Source: Actinomycetes bacterium (GTDB lineage Bacteria > Actinomycetota > Acidimicrobiia > Acidimicrobiales > Acidimicrobiaceae). From it: 64,000 nt of DNA. The position numbers and the translations under genes were made by a program. Each line of letters opens with the position of its first letter. Positions within the stretch are counted from its first letter, which is position 1. The stretch covers positions 1-64,000 of the forward strand of contig JAJYDM010000002.1 in assembly GCA_021777475.1 (NCBI GenBank), in the 5' to 3' direction. Below, piece after piece: positions 50,493-58,860 of this stretch. Below the pieces are notes generated by a model. The model ran no database searches. It worked only from the letters and a program-made list of their open reading frames with translations, and had not been told where the DNA came from.

Positions 50493-51231
50493 GAAAAAAC
50501 CGAATGCGGCAAATGAACCATGGGCATTCGACAAACCCGAAGCTGTTTTGGGTAAAGCAGTGGTTGACTGCCACACCCACACCCACTTTTCGGGCGATTC
50601 CAACACTTCAATAGACCAATATGTAACGGAGTTCGAAAAATCCGGGCTGACCCACGTATTCGTGACCGACCATCAGAGCATCGCCGCCTTTCCGCTTCTG
50701 GAGGAGCGTCTTGGCTCAAGGGTAATTTGCGGGCAGGAGCAAAGGGTAGCTGAAGGTGAAGTTATAGGGCTATTTCTCACCCATAAGATTCCACCAGGTC
50801 TCACCCTTGCAGACGCATCAAAGGCCATAAGAGACCAGGGAGGCATTGTATATTTATGTCACCCTATGGACTCAAAACGGTTTTCGGTTGATCTCGAGAC
50901 TCTCGTGTCGTCCGCCGAAAACAGATGTTTGGATGCGATCGAACTCTACAATTCGAAATCCGCATCGATAAACCGTCAACTCATTGAAATAGCCCGTAAA
51001 TTTGAGATTCCCATGCTCGGCGGTTCAGACTCCCATGTAGCCAGTGCAATCGGCTCCTCAGGCGCCGTAATGCCATGGTTCGACTCAGCTCCAGACTTTC
51101 TAGCCGCGGTCAAACATGCGACTCCCTTCGGCCGACGATGCGATCCGCGCAAATCATGGCCGCTTCAAGTTGTTCCAACAACGTCAAATCAAGATTCGGA
51201 ACTCGCCGCTGGACGAGAGTCCGTCTTGTAA
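50482..51231 (+). CDS. PHP-domain metal-dependent phosphoesterase
   Basis: A 249-residue PHP protein with the metal-binding motifs DCHTHTHFSGDS, VTDHQS, LCHPMD and GGSDSHV in the right order. It is similar in layout to small stand-alone PHP phosphoesterases such as YciV-type enzymes. The GTG start lies within the last codons of pmbA, so expression is coupled to tldD/tldE. Its 3' end overlaps the convergent FmdB-like gene by 43 bp. The substrate is unknown. Confidence 0.88.
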   Translation: MASEKKPNAANEPWAFDKPEAVLGKAVVDCHTHTHFSGDSNTSIDQYVTEFEKSGLTHVFVTDHQSIAAFPLLEERLGSRVICGQEQRVAEGEVIGLFLTHKIPPGLTLADASKAIRDQGGIVYLCHPMDSKRFSVDLETLVSSAENRCLDAIELYNSKSASINRQLIEIARKFEIPMLGGSDSHVASAIGSSGAVMPWFDSAPDFLAAVKHATPFGRRCDPRKSWPLQVVPTTSNQDSELAAGRESVL

Positions 51232-51386
51232 AACCCGGAACCTTTAAATTGGATCCCGACGGAGCCAAATACCTTCTTTACTTTGCCTCCACACACCTCA
51301 CAACTTGCAAGGGGCTCATCTGAAAACGACTGAAAGACGTCAAAACGTCTTTCACAACTCTTACAAACGTATTCGTAGGTTGGCAC
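51189..51386 (-). CDS. FmdB-family zinc-ribbon protein
   Basis: A 65-residue protein beginning MPTYEYVCKSC with two CxxC knuckles, C8/C11 and C29/C32, typical of the FmdB/CxxC_CXXC_SSSS family of putative regulators. The tail is Ser/Ala-rich. The GTG start has GGAGG six to seven bases upstream. A perfect CIRCE repeat lies 27 bp upstream, so it should be heat-shock controlled through HrcA. The gene's 3' end overlaps the convergent PHP gene. Confidence 0.88.
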   Translation of the reverse strand: MPTYEYVCKSCERRFDVFQSFSDEPLASCEVCGGKVKKVFGSVGIQFKGSGFYKTDSRPAASSES

Positions 51387-51413
51387 CTACTTCCTCCAGG
51401 TTCATATGCTCTA

Positions 51414-51440
51414 TTAGCACTCGACTATCCTGAGTGCTAA
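51414..51440. promoter_or_regulatory. Perfect CIRCE element (HrcA operator)
   Basis: TTAGCACTC (51414-51422), nine bases, then GAGTGCTAA (51432-51440): the exact CIRCE consensus. It lies 27 bp upstream of the FmdB-like GTG, and TATTAT at its upstream edge on the minus strand is a plausible -10, so the repressor would block start of transcription. galU starts 190 bp away on the other side. Confidence 0.93.
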
Positions 51441-51630
51441 TAATACCACAGCTTGAAAAACTACTATCTTTTACCTGGTCAACAAGTTGTCATAAACAAT
51501 GTATGACACGGGAAGCGGCAGTTGGAATACAATGAACTTCAAGTTGCCAGGTGACGCTCAAATGACTGCCCTCCGGATTTTGCCGGACCAGGGCAGATCG
51601 GACAGCGAACAAAGCCGATAAGGAGTACGC

Positions 51631-52602
51631 GTGCATCATTTGCCCAGAAAGGCCGTAGTACCCGCCGCAGGACTTGGCACTCGGCTCCTGCCAGCAACTA
51701 AGGCACAGCCGAAGGAAATGCTTCCTCTCGTTGACCGCCCCGCGATCCAATACATTATCGAAGAGGCCGTATCCGCTGGCCTGGACGACATTCTCGTCAT
51801 TACCGGAAAATCGAAGTGGTCAATCGAAGACCATTTCGACAAGTCATTTGAACTAGAGAAACACCTAGAGTCAAGCGGAAAAATTGAAGAGCTGGACCTG
51901 GTCAGATCTATTTCAGACCTGGCCGAACTTCATTACGTCCGCCAAGGAGAACCCCTTGGATTGGGACACGCCGTTTCCATGGCAAAGCAACACATTTCTG
52001 GCGAACCTTTTGCCGTTTTACTTGCAGACGACATCATGATTTCTGATCATCCACTGCTCTCGGGCATGATGCAGCTATACGGGGAGCAGCAGTGCTCTGT
52101 ATTGGCACTTATGGAAGTACCTTCGCAAGACATCTCGCTATACGGTTGTGTTTCCTACGAACCCACCGAGAATGCAGAAATAGTACGCGTAACTGGAATA
52201 GTCGAAAAACCCGACCCGGATGAAGCCCCTTCGAATTTTGCGGTAATCGGCCGTTATATCTTCACGCCTGAAATATTCGACTGCCTCGACAAGACAAAGC
52301 CGGGAAGAAACGGCGAAATTCAGTTGACTGACGCGATCTCCCTACTCCTTAAGCAACAGCCAATTTTCGGTTATGTTGTTAAAGACGGGCGTTTCGACGT
52401 TGGCACCAAGATCGACTACCTAACGGCAATCGTGGAGTTAGCACTTGTGAGAGACGACCTTGGCCCGCAGTTCCTCGCTATTCTCACGGAAATCGTCAGC
52501 CGTTTCGAAGACAAACCTTCCGCGAGGACTCCCCGGGAACGCATGAGCCACGCTATGAGCGAGATCATGCGAAAATTGGAACACAAGCCAAAGTCAAAGT
52601 AG
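51631..52602 (+). CDS. galU: UTP--glucose-1-phosphate uridylyltransferase (GalU)
   Basis: Makes UDP-glucose from UTP and glucose-1-phosphate for glycan and cell-envelope synthesis. The 323-residue protein shows AVVPAAGLGTRLLPATKA with KEMLPLVDRPAIQYI, then the metal-binding DD in LLADDIMISD and VEKPDPDEAPS. The GTG start has AAGGAG five bases upstream. It is followed 52 bp later by moeA, the arrangement seen in many actinobacteria. Confidence 0.95.
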   Translation: MHHLPRKAVVPAAGLGTRLLPATKAQPKEMLPLVDRPAIQYIIEEAVSAGLDDILVITGKSKWSIEDHFDKSFELEKHLESSGKIEELDLVRSISDLAELHYVRQGEPLGLGHAVSMAKQHISGEPFAVLLADDIMISDHPLLSGMMQLYGEQQCSVLALMEVPSQDISLYGCVSYEPTENAEIVRVTGIVEKPDPDEAPSNFAVIGRYIFTPEIFDCLDKTKPGRNGEIQLTDAISLLLKQQPIFGYVVKDGRFDVGTKIDYLTAIVELALVRDDLGPQFLAILTEIVSRFEDKPSARTPRERMSHAMSEIMRKLEHKPKSK

Positions 52603-52653
52603 CTCCACCATCTTGATATGTTGGACAAAACTCCAGAAGCAGGAACGTTACCA

Positions 52654-53874
52654 ATGATTGAATTGAACCAAGCACAAGAAATTGTTCTGCAAACGATCAA
52701 CCCCCTCCCGCCGAAGTCCATCCCCTTGGCCGAATGTGACGGACTGCTCACAAGCTGTGCGATACATGCGGCGGAAGAAATACCTCCATTCGACAACACG
52801 GCAGTTGATGGTTTTGCCCTAAGTTCCAGTGCCATCGAATCCGGTATCAAGGAGTTTGAGATCCTTGGCACCATAGCTGCCGGAGACACAGGTGACATTC
52901 CTGTTTCCGGATCAGCAACAGTCAGAATAATGACCGGCGCACCAATGCCTCCAGGGTCAGACTGTGTACTCATGGTCGAAGACTCCGTCGTAACTGAAAG
53001 GAATGGCAGGACTTACCTGTCGTTCGACAAGAAACCTTCCAGATTCGATAACGTCCGGGATGCGGGCAGTGATATTTCCAAAGGACAACTGCTATTCCCT
53101 TCTAACACGCAGCTATTCGCTGGACATCTTGGAGTGCTGGCGAGCCTCGGAATCTACGAGGTAAGCGTCTTTCCTCGGGCCCGTGTGGGTATCCTTTCAA
53201 CCGGGAGCGAACTCACAATCGATCCGGGGCCTCTCAAACCGGGCCAGATCCGCGATTCAAACCGCCCCACACTTTCCAGTCTCGTCAGAGAAATGGGGGC
53301 AATACCAATTGACCTGGGAATCATACCTGATAATCCAGAGAGCCTCAGACAGGGCTTTTCTGAAGCTGCTTCCTCCTGTGATGTGGTGCTTTCGTCGGGT
53401 GGAGTCAGCGTGGGGGATTTTGACTACACCAAGGAAATCCTAGATGAACTCTCAAATGGCACAATGTCCTGGATGCAAATTGCTATAAGACCCGCCAAAC
53501 CGTTTGCTTTCGGCCACATCGGCACCACTCCCATGTTCGGCCTACCTGGAAATCCGGTTTCGTCAGCCGTGTCATTCGAGCTACTGGCACGTCCAGCAAT
53601 TCGCAAGATGATGGGCCATCAGCAGCTGTTCAGGAACACCGTTTCCGCAGTCGCTAGGACCAACCTCCATAGACGTCCTGATGGCAAGATCCATTTCATG
53701 AGGGTTTCTGCGCAACTCGAACTGGACGGCATGGTCTACATTCAGCCACAGTCCGGACAGTCCAGCCATCTTCTCTACTCAATGGCAAATTCCAATGCCC
53801 TTGCAGTAGTACCGAATGGGATAGGCTGCAAAGCCGGCGACCATGTCGACACCCTAATCCTTCGTGAACTATGA
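52654..53874 (+). CDS. moeA: Molybdopterin molybdenumtransferase MoeA (gephyrin-like)
   Basis: Inserts molybdate into adenylated molybdopterin; some actinobacterial MoeA paralogues (Glp) act in cell division instead. PPFDNTAVDGFAL, MTGAPMPPGSDCVLMVED and SSGGVSVGDFDYTKE are present, and the GNPVSSAVSFE block is complete. The ATG at 52654 has AGGAA and begins the usual IELNQAQE; an ATG at 52618 lacks a ribosome site. 406 residues. The galU-moeA order with a SepX/GlpR-like gene nearby hints at the division role. Confidence 0.93.
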   Translation: MIELNQAQEIVLQTINPLPPKSIPLAECDGLLTSCAIHAAEEIPPFDNTAVDGFALSSSAIESGIKEFEILGTIAAGDTGDIPVSGSATVRIMTGAPMPPGSDCVLMVEDSVVTERNGRTYLSFDKKPSRFDNVRDAGSDISKGQLLFPSNTQLFAGHLGVLASLGIYEVSVFPRARVGILSTGSELTIDPGPLKPGQIRDSNRPTLSSLVREMGAIPIDLGIIPDNPESLRQGFSEAASSCDVVLSSGGVSVGDFDYTKEILDELSNGTMSWMQIAIRPAKPFAFGHIGTTPMFGLPGNPVSSAVSFELLARPAIRKMMGHQQLFRNTVSAVARTNLHRRPDGKIHFMRVSAQLELDGMVYIQPQSGQSSHLLYSMANSNALAVVPNGIGCKAGDHVDTLILREL

Positions 53875-53966
53875 GTGGTTCGACCCTTGCGAAGTAACTA
53901 CCCCCTCTTTGTGATAGGCCTGATGCCGGCTGCAGTACCCACACTCTATCAAAGTAGGCTTTAATC

Positions 53967-54983
53967 GTGACGCCAAAAAGCTTTGTTCCCCTGATCGATC
54001 CTTTTGATCGACGGGTAAGAGATCTAAGGATCTCAATCACCGATAGATGCAACTTCAGATGCACATATTGCATGCCTGAGGAAGGACTCAAGTGGTTGGA
54101 TCGTGCTGAAATCCTCTCCTTCGAAGAGATTACGAGATTGGCAAGAATCTTTGTTGAGAACTTCGACTTCGACGGCATCCGTTTGACGGGTGGTGAACCA
54201 ACGGTCCGCGCCGACCTGCCATTGCTAGTGGAAAAACTTTCGGGTCTCATTGTGCCGTCCACTGACAAACCGGTCGACCTGGCGATGACAACTAACGGCT
54301 CGGCGCTGAGGCTAATTGCCAAGGATCTTAAAGAAGCCGGCCTAACTAGATTGAATATTTCCCTTGATTCTCTCGACCCTCAGATTTTCCACCAGATGAC
54401 GAGGCGCAACCATCTTGACAAGGTCATGGACGGCATTAATGCAGCCCGTGAGGTCGGTTTCCACCACGTCAAGCTCAACATAGTCATGATCCGCGGCACC
54501 AACGACCATGAAATTGTCGACTTTGCCACATTCGGACGAGAAAATGGAATGCAGCCCCGTTTTATCGAATTCATGCCGCTTGACGCTGATGGTGCTTGGA
54601 CTATGGAAAAAGTTGTCCCCGCAGATGAGATCGTTGAAAGAATCAATGATGTCTATCCTCTGGAACCAATCCTTCACGGTCCAGAACCCGCACAGCGTTT
54701 CGCATACAAAGATGGTATGGGTGAGGTAGGAGTAATTCCCTCCGTAACAAAGCCATTTTGCGGAAATTGTGATCGAGTCCGACTGACCGCGGAAGGCAAA
54801 TTCATGACATGCCTTTTTGCCATCGATGACTTCGACCTTAGAAAGACACTCAGATCAGGTGGAAGTGACCGCGATCTTATCCGACAGATCCAAGCCGCGG
54901 TTGGCACAAAGTGGGCAGGACACAGTATTGGAAACGTCAATTTTATTAGACCGCCCAGGTCAATGAGTCAAATAGGCGGCTAG
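53967..54983 (+). CDS. moaA: GTP 3',8-cyclase (MoaA)
   Basis: Radical-SAM enzyme that starts molybdenum cofactor synthesis from GTP. The 338-residue protein has the radical-SAM cysteines C28, C32 and C35 in SITDRCNFRCTYCMPEEG, the second cluster site FCGNCDRVRLTAEGKFMTC, and the terminal GG needed for activity (SQIGG). A GTG start. It lies 92 bp after moeA and 82 bp before moaC, probably in one transcript. Confidence 0.96.
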   Translation: MTPKSFVPLIDPFDRRVRDLRISITDRCNFRCTYCMPEEGLKWLDRAEILSFEEITRLARIFVENFDFDGIRLTGGEPTVRADLPLLVEKLSGLIVPSTDKPVDLAMTTNGSALRLIAKDLKEAGLTRLNISLDSLDPQIFHQMTRRNHLDKVMDGINAAREVGFHHVKLNIVMIRGTNDHEIVDFATFGRENGMQPRFIEFMPLDADGAWTMEKVVPADEIVERINDVYPLEPILHGPEPAQRFAYKDGMGEVGVIPSVTKPFCGNCDRVRLTAEGKFMTCLFAIDDFDLRKTLRSGGSDRDLIRQIQAAVGTKWAGHSIGNVNFIRPPRSMSQIGG

Positions 54984-55065
54984 CCGAAGGTGCCTGGACT
55001 TTTGTCCACAGGAGTAATGACTGCAGGATTTGGAACAACCCAAAGAAAGGCCTTGGATTTAACAT

Positions 55066-55572
55066 ATGTCAGACCGTAGCCTCACCCACATTGACCCGCT
55101 TGGACGTGCACGGATGGTCGATGTCACCCCCAAGGATCCCACACACCGCAGAGCGACTGCCAGATGCAAGGTCTTCATGATGCCGGAGACCACCGCCAAA
55201 GTCGCAAACAACGCGATAACCAAAGGTGACGTACTGGGTGCGGCCAGAATCGCCGGCATTCAGGCCGCCAAGAGAACTCCCGACCTCATTCCACTATGCC
55301 ATCCACTCTTAGTAGGATCAATCTACATTAATTTCACTATCGGTGACGACTTCGTTGAGATCGAAAGCCAGGTTGAAACTGTGGACCGCACGGGCGTTGA
55401 GATGGAAGCCCTCACAGCATGCTCAGTGGCAGCTCTCACTGTGTACGATATGTGCAAGTCAGCGGACAGAACCATGGTGATCGGTGACTTGGCGCTCTGG
55501 GAAAAGGTAGGTGGTCGATCCGGACTTTGGAAGCGGCCCGGAGCCGACAGCCTTACTGAACTAAACCTATAA
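55066..55572 (+). CDS. moaC: Cyclic pyranopterin monophosphate synthase (MoaC)
   Basis: Second enzyme of molybdopterin synthesis, acting on the MoaA product. It shows MVDVTPKDPTHRRATA, GDVLGAARIAGIQAAKRTPDLIPLCHPL and the TVDRTGVEMEALTACSVAALTVYDMCK block with the active-site Lys/His. 168 residues. No moaB/moaE/moaD is in the window. Confidence 0.96.
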   Translation: MSDRSLTHIDPLGRARMVDVTPKDPTHRRATARCKVFMMPETTAKVANNAITKGDVLGAARIAGIQAAKRTPDLIPLCHPLLVGSIYINFTIGDDFVEIESQVETVDRTGVEMEALTACSVAALTVYDMCKSADRTMVIGDLALWEKVGGRSGLWKRPGADSLTELNL

Positions 55573-55702
55573 CCTTCCACAAATTCCAGTTTTCGCCTCA
55601 TTTAATAAACAATTGTGGCAATAATTGGGCTAATACCAAGCACGCCCAAAATTGGCTTGATATATTTGTAATTACACATTTGTATTTAAGGAATCGTTAC
55701 TA

Positions 55703-56197
55703 ATGCTTCTGGCGATTGTTGCATCAATGTGGGCTGCGGTGATTACCATTCCACTAGTTGTGAGATGGAGGGATTCCCGTCACATTACATCAGTTGGAAG
55801 CTTTTCGAGATCGCTTGGCGTTCTAGGACATCAGTGCTCAACTTCTACAACTGCAATTCCTGGCAGGCAGGCTGTCCGTAAATCTTCCTGGACAATCCTC
55901 ACGAAATTCGGCCGAGTTGAGCCGGAGGTTCTGCTGCAGGATCAATATAGTTTCGCTACCTCTCAACCGAGCAGAGTGGTTCATTACAAGACAAGGGTCT
56001 CTCGCCTCGCCCATCAGCAAATGATTAGACGACGTAAAAACATTTTATTTTCGCTCCTGGGAAGTAGTTTGATGCTTTTCGTCTTAAATCTTTTATTGGG
56101 ATCAAGAGTCGTTGAACTGCTGACCCTGTTGACCTTCCTTGCTTTGATCTCCTACATTGGGCTGCTGGTTCAGTTCAAAAAAGCAGCTTTCAACTAA
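55703..56197 (+). CDS. SepX/GlpR-like small membrane protein
   Basis: A 164-residue protein with one N-terminal helix (LLAIVASMWAAVITIPLVV), a WRDSR..SVGSFSRSLGVLG segment, a cytoplasmic linker, then a basic stretch RRRKN and two adjacent C-terminal helices ending QFKKA. I recall this three-helix plan in actinobacterial SepX and in GlpR, the membrane receptor of the MoeA-like Glp of corynebacteria, which together place FtsZ. Its position 1.8 kb after moeA in a galU-moeA-moaA-moaC series fits that. AAGG lies ten bases before the ATG. Function inferred. Confidence 0.6.
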   Translation: MLLAIVASMWAAVITIPLVVRWRDSRHITSVGSFSRSLGVLGHQCSTSTTAIPGRQAVRKSSWTILTKFGRVEPEVLLQDQYSFATSQPSRVVHYKTRVSRLAHQQMIRRRKNILFSLLGSSLMLFVLNLLLGSRVVELLTLLTFLALISYIGLLVQFKKAAFN

Positions 56198-56257
56198 AAC
56201 GTTCAACCAAATGGGGACTCCCGAGACCGGCTTGGCGGGTAAGATCGAATTTTGCCC

Positions 56258-56333
56258 GGGGGTGTAGCTCAGCTGGTAGAGCGCTACGTTCGCAACGTAG
56301 AAGTCGGCGGTTCGAGTCCGCTCACCTCCACCA
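56258..56333 (+). tRNA. tRNA-Ala (anticodon CGC)
   Basis: Full cloverleaf of 76 bases: acceptor 56258-56264 with 56323-56329, D arm, anticodon stem 84-88/96-100 with loop TTCGCAA (CGC), T arm with TTCGAGT, discriminator A and encoded CCA. The G3-U70 wobble, the main alanine identity element, is present. It marks one border of the island, since a direct repeat starts inside its CCA end. Confidence 0.97.
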
Positions 56334-56368
56334 AAGTATCCGTATGAGAACCCTGCACCTTGTCGGTG
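56329..56368. repeat. Direct repeat copy 1 (possible att site)
   Basis: Begins CACCAAAGTAT within the tRNA CCA end. It matches 59701-59740 at 31 of 40 positions, 28 of the first 33. Confidence 0.75.
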
Positions 56369-56424
56369 CCCCCGGTTCCAGCCTCAGAACCGCCCATCGG
56401 CGTGACTGGATGGGCAGTTTTCTC

Positions 56425-56712
56425 TTACTCAAGATCATGATGCACCCGGGCAGGAACAAAACGTGAGAGCAGATGGTCGAATGGCTGGTTGTAATCCACT
56501 CGGACGCGCCACTCGCGGGTCTCGTCATCTTCGTCCATGTAGATCTTGGCGAAAAATGCCTGGTTAAACAGTCGCCTGTGTGGTCGTTTGCCCGCAGGTA
56601 GGCCCCGTGACAGTCTCGGGCCAGATCCAGGGTGTCAGCCAACACCGAACGCGCCTGTTCGAGGTCGGCATCGTCGGCCTTGAGTTGTTCTTGAATTCGT
56701 TGGAGCTAACCC
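56425..56712 (-). pseudogene. C-terminal remnant of a large serine recombinase, frameshifted
   Basis: The minus strand reads ADDADLEQARSVLADTL, then LARDCHGAYLRANDHT, then shifts frame and continues RRLFNQAFFAKIY, RVRVDYNQPFDHLLSRF and VPARVHHDLE to a TAA at 56427-56425. The two pieces join in the conserved end of large serine recombinases (NDH-RRLFNQAFF). One base is missing near 56578. The 5' part is gone. Likely the mobility gene of the island, now dead. Confidence 0.7.
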
Positions 56713-56832
56713 GCAATACTCAGTTCTCGGGATCCTTCACTGATATCACGAGTGGCGCTAAATTTCCGGGGGAGTTGGCTGGGCTTTGGCACTTCGCGCG
56801 AGATACTGCGGATTTCTATGAAAGGGGGATTC

Positions 56833-57681
56833 ATGAGAAATATTAATCTCCGACAGCATGCCCGTCATTTTTTCGCCGGTGACCTCGAAGCCAAGGCTTC
56901 CACACTCTTGGTCTGTCTCAGCGCTGCGCCTGCATCAGCTCAGGGAGTTGTCGGCGGATTTACTTCCGGGAGTTGGAATGGTTCCACTTCTTGAAGTTCA
57001 TATTATAACTACGGAATCGTCCAAGCTGGAGGTATGAATTCCAGTAGTGATTGTTCGTACCCTCAAGATGAAAATACGAACTTTACCGGTGCTGCAAGTG
57101 CACTCAACAACGCAGGGCTACCTGTGTCGGCATTTCTATTTCTCACCAGCAACTATTTCTCCACTACCGTTTGCGGAAATTCCACTTCGCCCATGCAATG
57201 GGGGGAAATCCAGGGCAGCCTCTTTGCGACAATCTTGGGTAATTACAGTGGTCCATTGACCAGGGTACTCGCGGACGTGGAAACTGGTCTAGGTGCAGAC
57301 TGGACCCTTGACACTCAGGCCAATAATCAGCAAGTCATAGACGGCATCAACTACGAGCTGTGCAACGCGTTCTCGTATTGCAGCGACGGGGTTTACAGCA
57401 GTATCAGTGACTAGCAGACGACTATTGGGAGCAATGTTGCACCTTATCTGGATACCAGTCATTTTTGGCTTGCCTCGTTGGGGCCGAATCAGTCGCAGTT
57501 AAACTCACAGGAAGACTATTTCACGACTGGCCCAGGTGGGTATTCGATATTTTCCTGGCAATATGCCACTACCGCCTGCCAAATATCCTATAACTCGGCG
57601 CAGACAGAAGCGTCTAACGCGAGTCCGCAGATTCCTCAGTTTGACAAATGGACCAATACAAATCCTGCACTTGTGTGTTGA
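56833..57681 (+). pseudogene. Secreted protein with two in-frame stop codons (GH25-like?)
   Basis: One reading frame of 282 codons with no shift is interrupted by TGA at 56992-56994 (codon 54) and TAG at 57412-57414 (codon 194). It starts with AGGGGG six bases before the ATG and a signal peptide ending near PASAQG. The middle has TRVLADVETGLGADW and the end has HFWLASLG and FSWQYATT, a layout like GH25-type lysozymes. Sequence reads smoothly through both stops, so these are point mutations or sites of readthrough. The final stop is also TGA, which argues against TGA recoding. Confidence 0.65.
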
Positions 57682-57725
57682 CCGTCAACGGAAACTATGG
57701 ATACTCTTTTGAGAGGTGAAGGACA

Positions 57726-58286
57726 ATGAAACTATTTACAAAATTGGCAGTTGGTATCGGACTAGTACTTGCATCGGCGACTGGAGTGGAAATGGGCATA
57801 AGTGGTGCGGCCCATGCGGGAGTTTCTCATAGGTCAGGAACACCACTAACATCTCCAGCGCAGAAGTCACCCCCACCTGCTTCTTCGTCTGTGCCACCAT
57901 CTGGCACCGTTGCTAATACGGCGTCACAGGCATTTGGGCTTTCATTGGGATACTTCTTTGGCCACGGGGGTACACTCGCGGTGCACAAGGTCAGCGAAAT
58001 TCGTTACGTCGAGACTACAGTGTCGACAGCTATGCGTATCGTCCGTCCAAACGGTAACCCCAGCAGTTACGAGAACACAAGTCCCGCTTGGTTGATTGTA
58101 GCGAACGGAGCCTTTCAACCGGGATCAATCGGTTGTCAGTGTACCCCCCCGACTTACAAAGAAATGGCAATGATCGTTGTCAAAGGGCAACCGGGAGTAG
58201 TTTCTGGTTACTCCAATTCATTCAACCTGAGCAGGTTGGCATCCTTGGTGTCTTTGCCGTCCTCCCAGTGGCCACAGTACCAGTGA
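57726..58286 (+). CDS. Secreted protein of unknown function
   Basis: A 186-residue protein with a clear signal peptide (KLFTKLAVGIGLVLASATG), possible cleavage after AAHA, then a Pro/Ser-rich linker. The rest has no motif I know; two cysteines in GCQCTPP may form a disulfide. GAGAGGTGAAGGA precedes the ATG. It lies 44 bp after the pseudogene end and may have been in the same transcript, for example as a partner of a cell-wall hydrolase. Confidence 0.7.
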   Translation: MKLFTKLAVGIGLVLASATGVEMGISGAAHAGVSHRSGTPLTSPAQKSPPPASSSVPPSGTVANTASQAFGLSLGYFFGHGGTLAVHKVSEIRYVETTVSTAMRIVRPNGNPSSYENTSPAWLIVANGAFQPGSIGCQCTPPTYKEMAMIVVKGQPGVVSGYSNSFNLSRLASLVSLPSSQWPQYQ

Positions 58287-58461
58287 CATCGGGAGTTCAG
58301 CTGATTCGGCAGATCGAGATCAGCGAACGTGGGCGCACCCGCGGGTAGGCCCAATTACCTCACGGTGTCCGGAGGCACCGATATTCGGGGTCGGGAGTGG
58401 CCGGCCCGCCGATCCCAGTCCCGGGGCGAGCCGCTTCTACTCGCTCCCAGTTGACCTCGAC

Positions 58462-58749
58462 CTAACGATTGAACGCTGCCAACGGCTCATCCAGTGACCC
58501 GCCCAAGGGGGTCAGCTCGTACAGCGTTGCCGTCTTGATGCGCTCCGTGCCGAGGCGCCCGACGATCAGTCCGTCGCGCTCTGTCTTCTGCGGCGCCTCG
58601 GTCAACACGTTGTGGGCGATACCGTCGAGGGCGTCGTGCAGGTCCTGGTAGCGGCATCCGCCATCGGTAAGTTCACCGAGTACGGCCAATGTCGGGCGCC
58701 CCGCGAGCAGATGGACGAGACCGTCTGCGTGTCGCAGGTTGTTGGTCAT
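58462..58749 (-). CDS. HxlR-family winged-helix regulator
   Basis: A 95-residue HTH protein. RPTLAVLGELTDGGCRYQDL and GIAHNVLTEAPQKTERDGLI match the winged helix of HxlR regulators, and LYELTPLGGSL is the typical end of the wing. It lacks a sensor domain, as usual. Codon use is GC-rich compared with the core genes of the window, and it lies inside the island. Target unknown. Confidence 0.75.
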   Translation of the reverse strand: MTNNLRHADGLVHLLAGRPTLAVLGELTDGGCRYQDLHDALDGIAHNVLTEAPQKTERDGLIVGRLGTERIKTATLYELTPLGGSLDEPLAAFNR

Positions 58750-58860
58750 GTTGTCACCGGCGTCCGAATCACATCGAGCGGACGCTAAGCGGCAACCGAG
58801 TGAAGGTGTGTGTTCGATGCCCGGGTTTGCGACCCGATATCAGTGCCCCTCCACACCGGC

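Noticed and set aside
56322-56645. Intact 107-residue minus-strand gene over the tRNA-Ala end
   Set aside because: Its first part is the recombinase frame and the rest is the frame after the indel, running through the tRNA. It is a frameshift artefact.
56833-57681. TGA recoded as an amino acid
   Set aside because: The same frame ends at TGA and other genes in the window use TGA as stop. One of the internal stops is TAG.
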